Under the pieces are notes generated by a model, which saw nothing but the letters and a program-made list of their open reading frames with translations, did no database searches and was not told where the DNA came from. Source: Papio anubis (lineage: Eukaryota; Chordata; Mammalia; Primates; Cercopithecidae). Taken from it: DNA of 64,000 nucleotides. Where the stretch lies: positions 98,902,043 through 98,966,042 of the forward strand of contig NC_044981.1 of the NCBI RefSeq assembly GCF_008728515.1, in the 5' to 3' direction. How positions within the stretch are numbered: position 1 is the first letter of the stretch; each line of letters begins with the position of its first letter. This document shows positions 58,062 through 64,000 of the stretch, one piece after another. A program made the position numbers and the translations under genes.

Positions 58062-58312
58062 AGCCAAGGCAAGTGGATCATGAGGTCAGGAGATCGAGAC
58101 CATCTTGGCTAACATGGTGAAACCCCGTCTCTATTAAAAAAAATACAAAAAATTAGCTGGGCGTGGTGGCAGGCCAGCCACTTGGGAGGCTGAGGCAGGA
58201 GAATGGTGTGAACCCGGGAGGCGGAGCTTGCAGTGAGCAGAGACTGTGTGCCACTGCACTCCAGCCTGGGCGGCAGAGCGAGACTCCGTCTCAAAAAAAA
58301 AAAAAAAAAAAA
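58062..58312 (+). mobile_element. AluY, 5'-truncated
   Basis: Begins at AGCCAAGGCAAGTGGATCAT, about 45 bases into the Alu, with the AluY stretch CAGGAGATCGAGACCATCTT and an A-run tail. Both frames through it (58163-58363 plus, 58109-58357 minus) are Alu translations. Confidence 0.9.
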
Positions 58313-58895
58313 GTCTTGTTCATGGAAAAAAAGCAGAAAGTGAAGAGTCTGAGCCACAACTAAAATGCTTCATTCAAAAAATTTGTTTCTAGGGGAAACA
58401 GTACAGTAATTGGGAATCACAATGGCTCAAGGTAGGATATTGGTTAAACATAGCATATACTATGCATGCTTCTAAGCTGATAGGAATATCTAGTGGAATA
58501 GAAATTGGTTATGCAGGAACTGAATACATTACAGGAGCACATATATAAGAAGGTAAAAATGCAAAGCAAAAATGAAAAAGTTTTGCTTTAAGTGTAAGCA
58601 CACTTCATCTAGTATAAGATGAGGAAAGAGAAACTCTAAAAGATTGGGTATAGACAGATACAGGTAGGGTGAAAGACTTGTTGCTGGGATATTGGTGGAT
58701 TTCCTGTCAATATTTACTAATTACTTTATGGAAATGATACCAATTTATAGTGATAATGAAGACGATAGTGGTACAGAGGTATAGAGGAGACTGAGGAGAG
58801 AGGAAGTTAACAATGATAACTACTTGTTTTGAAGAATGAGGAAGTGAACATATGGGAGAAATGCAGTAAGATTACCAAGTAGAAAGGGGCAGCAG
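58313..58895. other. Unassigned sequence
   Basis: AT-rich, no recognised repeat. Confidence 0.5.
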
Positions 58896-59227
58896 ATGAA
58901 TCTGGTAACAAAAGTAGCAAGAAAAAGCCCATATAACAGCCTAAGAAGCTGGCCAAGGACATGGACAGAAACAAAAAGAGGAGCAGAAGAAACTCAAAAA
59001 GCTAAAAACAAAGGCTGCAAGAAAGATTCACCTGGCCACAGGTGGGATTAAGAAATCTGGCAAAAAGCAATCTGTTCCTTGTACCTGAGGCAAAGGCACC
59101 TTCTGATTTCATTCCTGTTTAAACATCTGAATTCTCTGCCATAACATCTATTGCCACCTATAGCTGAAATTAAGTGTTGTCTTGGAGCCTGTGGTATATT
59201 TAAGAATAAACTTTTGTTTTTAAAAAA
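58896..59227 (+). pseudogene. TMA7: Processed pseudogene of TMA7 (CCDC72)
   Basis: The parent gene encodes a 64-residue, lysine-rich, translation-machinery-associated protein. Here the intron-less copy keeps CCTAAGAAGCTGGCCAAGGA (PKKQAKE region), AACAAAAAGAGGAGCAGAAG (KQKEEQKK), GCCACAGGTGGGATTAAGAA (ATGGIKK) and ATCTGGCAAAAAG. The 3' UTR follows with TCTGTTCCTTGTACCTGAGG, GCTGAAATTAAGTGTTGTCT and an AATAAA signal at 59205-59210, ending in a short A run. Damage: an in-frame TAA right after KKP (58921-58934), about 22 bases missing after the ATGGAC of the KEMDEED region, a frame change near the start, and loss of the natural stop (AAAAAGCAA for AAAAAGTAA). It cannot make the protein. The promoter and 5' UTR are not recognisable, as expected for retrocopies. 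Confidence 0.85.
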
Positions 59228-61959
59228 ATCATCCAGTGCCTCATTGTCTCTTCATTTAATCTCACTCAGCCATTCCTACCATACTGTGAAGTCAAAGTCA
59301 ACCCAGCCCAGAGTGCTGCCAGAATGTTCTTTTGTCTTTGTTCTACCCCCAAATTCTGTATCAACTGGAATTACAACTTATTTTTTTAAAAAATGCCTAG
59401 TAATATTGAATTTCCATCTGGAATTTATGCTTATAGATTTCAAGTATTAAAATTCAGCATGTACATTTCTCTCCACAATTGCACAGAGAAGTAGCCATGG
59501 TTTTGTCACAAAATGTGATTTAACCATGTAAGGATATGGCTAACCCATTGGGATCAAGGCAGAGGGGAATAAGCAAATCAAGATTACATTTTTAAGAAAT
59601 TGATACGATGATGTAACAATATGTCTAATGTGTATAAAAATAATATGAGAGGCACAATGATTAGTAAAATACAGAAAAATAAATCAATTAGATGTCTTCA
59701 TTAAGTAGTATAACTTGCAGACTGGAATTTACTAGAGAAAATCAAGTACTAGAACAAGAAATTATTATCTTTGAGACTTCAGAATGGGAGAAGTGATAAA
59801 GTCTAATCACATGAATTTCAAAGGAGACTGAACATTTAGAGGAGGAGGAAGGAGAGCAGCTTTGAAATAATACTAGAAAACGTGAAATATATGAGAGAAA
59901 TAACAGGTTCAATTCTAGCTGGCTGAACTGTCCAGGACACTACACTCTTAGGTGCCCAGAAGGACCAGGATCTTGAGGGTCTTGTCTCTTTGTGGCATGG
60001 TAAGGTGCCAGTCTGTGGACAAGGTGCTGTGTCACGTGGAGCAGCAGGCTTGGCACTGACCCTTCTCTCTGACAGGTTGGTGATTGCAGGAGTTGGATCA
60101 GAGGAAATATATAAAAAAGATCTCTTATCTTCTCTAGCAAAGTGATGTGGAATTGTAGGTCCATTTGGGGAGTTTCTATTCATCAAAGAGTATTAGAAAG
60201 CAATTGAATAGTTTCAGATGGAAAGGGAAACATGAAAATATTTAATCTGAAGTAAAATGTAAAGCACCGTAACTGATGTGTCGGTGATGTCTGGGGAGGG
60301 GAGGTAGAGTAATTGCAAGAAAATTAATAAGGAGGCTCCTGATGAACTCTAAGGAGAAACTATAGTAATTTGGATCAGTGTGGTACTTTTGGAAAAAAAA
60401 GTGGACAAAGATGGCACATGTATCTATATACATATATGCATACATGGATATCTGATTTAGTACTGCACACACAGAAAATCGTCCATCTGAGTGGAGGGGT
60501 CAGGAGACAATGTAAGTAGAAAGAATCTTATGCCCTGTAAACTGATAGCAACTGAGGGAAGGAAATCTGTGGACTTTCAACCAACCATTGATTTGGAGGA
60601 AATGAGTAAAATTTTCTTAAATCTTAAAAATTTAGGTCCCTCCTAGAGTAAGGAATAAAAACCTAGAGAGTATTATATGTCTTTGTGTATGTATTATGTC
60701 TATCCATCTAATCACACAAACACAACATGCATACTAAATAATAGCTAATATATCAAAAATATTATTGTTTAAGAATAGATTCTATTTTTTACAAGCTCCC
60801 CAATGGATTTGGCTTTCATCTTTGAGTGGCAATCATTGTAATAGGCCACATCTTTCCTCTTTTCCTCATACTCTTTAGGAATCACTCTACAGTATTGAAT
60901 TTTTCTTTTTATTTTATCATAACATAGATAATACAGTGAGATTCATAAATGTGTTTTATATGTAAATATGATTTTTATATTAATTCATTTTATTTCATAA
61001 TATTAGATATAATACCCATGCAAACTGCTAATTAAACCAGATATATTTGTTTGTAATTCCTTTTAAATTGATATATATATATATATATATATCACTGTCA
61101 TTGAAGTTAAAAAAACAGCATGGCTACTGTTTAACCCCTTTCACAATGCTTAAATTGATTAAGTATAAATTCTGCTCCGCACAAAAGGAAACACACATTT
61201 AATTTGTTGATATCTTGAAGATATATCTCATGTGTTGTTACTACATTTTTAAAAGGCAACAAAACCCATTCAGCACATTTATTTCCTTTTTGAGATGTAT
61301 ATATGAGGACTGTTTTCTTCATTTTGATAATAACAAATTAAATAAGCAAAGACCTCAAGAGAAAGAATAATTTTGAAATTAATAAAGGGAGTTCAATGTA
61401 AAAAAAGAAAATATTAGTACTATTTCCAACCCAAGTATTCCATGGCTCCCATCTGGAAATATGTGCATGGCATAGAAGCCTATTATCATTAGAAAGTTTA
61501 TAATTACTGTTAAATATGTACATAGAGTGCTATCATGATGGTTGTGGCTTTGTGATCTAACATACCACGAAGAGGCAGCTTAAGATTTACTTTCTCAGAA
61601 TAAAAACTTTTAAGAGAATGGACTTCTTTCCTAGAAATGCAAAGGCAAATATGTGGACAATCTTGCTTAACAATGGCAGAAAGCCCATCAGATAAAAGGA
61701 CTAACTGAAATTGCCAAAGAAACAAAGAAAAAAGGAACCAGTCAGTGTTTTCTCGCAGAGATCATTTTACTGGACTATTAAGGTGTGTCCTGTATAAACT
61801 ACACAGGTAGAGCGTGCACAAAATTTCCATGGAATATGTTTGTAATGAAATACTATGTAGAGGTTAAAATTATATTGTAAAATAAAGACAAAATATTTTA
61901 ATATAAATCAGTAAGTGAGAAAAATCACATTTCAGGAAAGAATATGCAATACAATAGTT
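59228..61959. other. Unassigned sequence with a 116-codon minus frame
   Basis: No repeat recognised. 59930-60080 is richer in G and C than its surroundings (GTGCTGTGTCACGTGGAGCA) and underlies minus frame 59836-60186 (116 codons; CPQTGTLPCHKETRPSRSWS) and an overlapping second frame. No known motif; could be an old LTR or pseudogene fragment. A (TA)n tract is at 61073-61093. Confidence 0.4.
61073..61093. repeat. (TA)n microsatellite
   Basis: About 10 uninterrupted TA units. Confidence 0.9.
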
Positions 61960-62570
61960 TTTTAGAGAGAAGGGGATACTTTATTGAGAAGTTATCACAA
62001 TTTACTGCCTCTTAGCTTTCCAGTCAATGTATCATTGCCCTGCTTGTCACATGGAGCTGGATGTTGTAAACACCACTTCATTGCCAATTGAGGTGCTGGA
62101 GGGATGCTGAGGAAGGAAAATGTTTCTTTTGCTGATTCTAGTGCACTTTACTCAGTTTGCCTCTGAGGGACTGACTAGGCAGTTGTCCACAGACACAAAA
62201 TGGTGCTCACCTTCCAGTAGTTGCAGCCAAGGGGTATTTGCACAGTAGTCTTGGTCCACCAGCTGTGGACAAGCCCTGTTTCAGAGTAACACAATAAACT
62301 TTATTGCCACTTCTTATTCTGGAGCCATGCCTCATTCATTGGCATCTAGATCCTATCCTTGGTGGGTGGAGGGATACCGTCAAGTTGATTCCTTATTCGT
62401 TCACTTTCCCTCAGCTCTATGCCTTCTTTCACAGTTGTCTTTTATTCCCTCTTAGTAGCTAATTTCCTGTAAATAATTAATCTTCATAGTGTGTCTTTCC
62501 TGTTCAGATTACTGTGTGATCTCTCTTTCCTGACTGGACCATGACTGATACACACTTTAGCACACATATA
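61960..62570. other. Possible old LTR, not assigned
   Basis: More GC-balanced than its flanks. Contains CACAATAAACTTTATTGCCA (a polyadenylation-signal-like stretch), TGGTGGGTGGAGGGATACCG and CCTGACTGGACCATGACTGA, features that recall ERV LTRs. I cannot match both ends, so the call is tentative. Confidence 0.3.
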
Positions 62571-63399
62571 CAAACACACACATAGATAATTGGAAAGTGA
62601 TGTTTGGAACAATTAATAGTGATTATTATTTCTGGATGCTTATATTTGAGGTACTCTTTATTTTCTTCTGTATATATTTGTATTGTCTAAATTCTCTACA
62701 ATCCTGCATTACCTTTGAAATCTAAAAATTTACTCTAAATTTTAGAAAGCATTAATAAATTCTCCTAAGTTTAGAAAATAAACAGACCCAGTATATTTAA
62801 AATAAATTAGAATCTAAATTTGATAAGGCTTAGCTTGGGAGATTTTTTAAAAATCATTCTTATTTTTATCTTGTATGTTTTAAAAGGTTCAAAATGAAAT
62901 TAGAAAGGAGCAAACACAATGAAATGTGTTCAACAAAAAATGTCAGACACTTATGATATTGCATTTGTTATTATAAACTAATTGTTGCAGACAAGAAAAC
63001 AAAAAGTGGAATTACTTTTGCAAACTTGTTCTAGATCAAAATTGCTCTATTTAGCGCCCTTTAAATGCAAAGTGACAGAATATAAACTGACCCAACAGTA
63101 TAGTGGATGCATTATCAGCGTGCTGACGTGGCCTCCTTTGTCTGCTCTCTCTGATTTAATGCCATCAGACACAAAGTGATTTAGAACATTGTTGGTAATA
63201 ACGAAGAGGCTGAAAGCAGATATTTTGAATGTATTTTTCCTCCCCCAAGGTTTGTTATTTAGTTAAGGCAATACTGCGGAGACAATCAGTGCGTTGCAGA
63301 ATGTAATAAAATGAATATCAAGAGCAGATTACATTGGTGGGAGAAAATTCCCTCATTTAAAAAAAAAAAAATCTCTATCAGAGTTTCAACACTTGGAAA
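62571..63399. other. Unassigned AT-rich sequence
   Basis: Nothing recognised; ends in an A12 run near 63360 just before the L1. The 65-codon plus frame at 62982-63179 has no features. Confidence 0.5.
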
Positions 63400-64000
63400 C
63401 TATTTTATTTTATTTTAAGTTCCAGGATACATATTCAGGTTTGTTACATAGATAAACGTGTGCCATGGTGATTCACTACACCTATCAACCGATCACCTAG
63501 GTATTAAGCTCAGCATGTATTAGCTATTTATCCGGTTGCATTCCATCTCCCTGTCCTCACAACAGGCCCTCATGTGTGTTGTTTCCCTCCCTTTGCCCAT
63601 GCATTCTCATTGTTCAGCTCCCACTTATAAGTGAAGCTGCATGGTGTTTGGTTTTCTGATCCTGTGTTAGTTTGCAGGGAATAATGGCTTCCAGCTCCAT
63701 CCATGTCCCTGCAAAGATATGATCTTGTTCCTTTTCATGGCTGCATAGTATTCCATGATGTATGTGTACCACATTTTCTTCATCCAGTCTATCACTGATG
63801 GGCATTTGGGTTGATTCCATGTCTTTACCATTATGAATAGTGCCGTAATGAACATACGCATGCATGTATCTTTATAATACAATAATTTATATTCCTCTGG
63901 GCATGTATCCAGTAATGGGATTGCTGGGTCAACTGGTGTTTCTGGTTCTAGGTCTTTAAGGAATCACTAGACTGTCTTTCACAATGGTTGAACTAATTTA
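63400..64000 (-). mobile_element. L1 3' end, continues beyond the window
   Basis: TTTTATTTTATTTTAAGTTC, GTTTGTTACATAGATAAACG (3' UTR), then ORF2 C-terminus in reverse; the minus frames at 63614-63882 read YYKDTCMRMFITALF, VIDWMKKMWYTYIMEYYAAM and QDQKTKHHAASLISGS, the last residues of L1 ORF2, in two frames that need a frameshift to join. Primate-age L1P; partial at the window edge. Confidence 0.85.

Noticed and set aside
58109..58363. Two opposite frames of 66 and 82 codons
   Set aside because: Both are translations of an AluY.

Overview
The window looks like nuclear DNA of a primate: AT-rich, packed with Alu, LINE-1, LINE-2, MaLR/ERVL and Tigger/hAT remnants, with no intact host gene that I can support. 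One Alu (7243-7547) carries substitutions that I associate with the AluYR subfamilies of Old World monkeys (GGCTCAAGCC, GGGCGAGGTGG and a GGCCACTGCAC context). The species is therefore more likely a macaque, baboon or related cercopithecoid than human. This is inferred from remembered consensus sequences and was not searched. Element names throughout rest on recalled consensus sequences; subfamily names are approximate.

Layout. 1-1739: AT-rich and unassigned. 1740-4570: a plus-strand LINE-2 (L2) broken by an MLT1 LTR, a hAT-Charlie MITE, an Alu monomer and an L1 3' end. 6592-7807: three Alus. 7842-10118: a MaLR provirus with both LTRs on the minus strand. 11215-13158: an old plus-strand L1. 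13810-14426: an ERVL-type LTR. 15360-16430: another L2. 19485-22760: an old minus-strand L1 with four insertions, one of them a short local duplication of sequence 2.2 kb away. 28290-35195: minus-strand old L1 sequence with three Alus and a palindromic AT minisatellite. 35236-36355: old L1 on the plus strand. 40775-43345: a 5'-truncated primate-age L1.

44270-55195 is the most structured part. An L2 is split by an almost complete Tigger1. The Tigger1 is itself split by an L1 that kept its 5' UTR but lost ORF1, by an Alu monomer with an MST-type LTR in its tail, and by a full Alu ending in (TAA)n(GAA)n. The same L2 is also cut by a twin-primed (inverted) L1. 55196-57640 is an old L1. 58896-59227 is a processed pseudogene of TMA7. 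The window ends inside another L1 that runs off the edge.

The reading frames of 60-200 codons in the window are explained by repeats, low-complexity sequence or chance; a few stay unassigned and are listed. I found no RNA gene, CpG island, CRISPR array or intact coding region. The value of the window is as a record of nested transposition and local rearrangement; I see no undescribed functional system in it.
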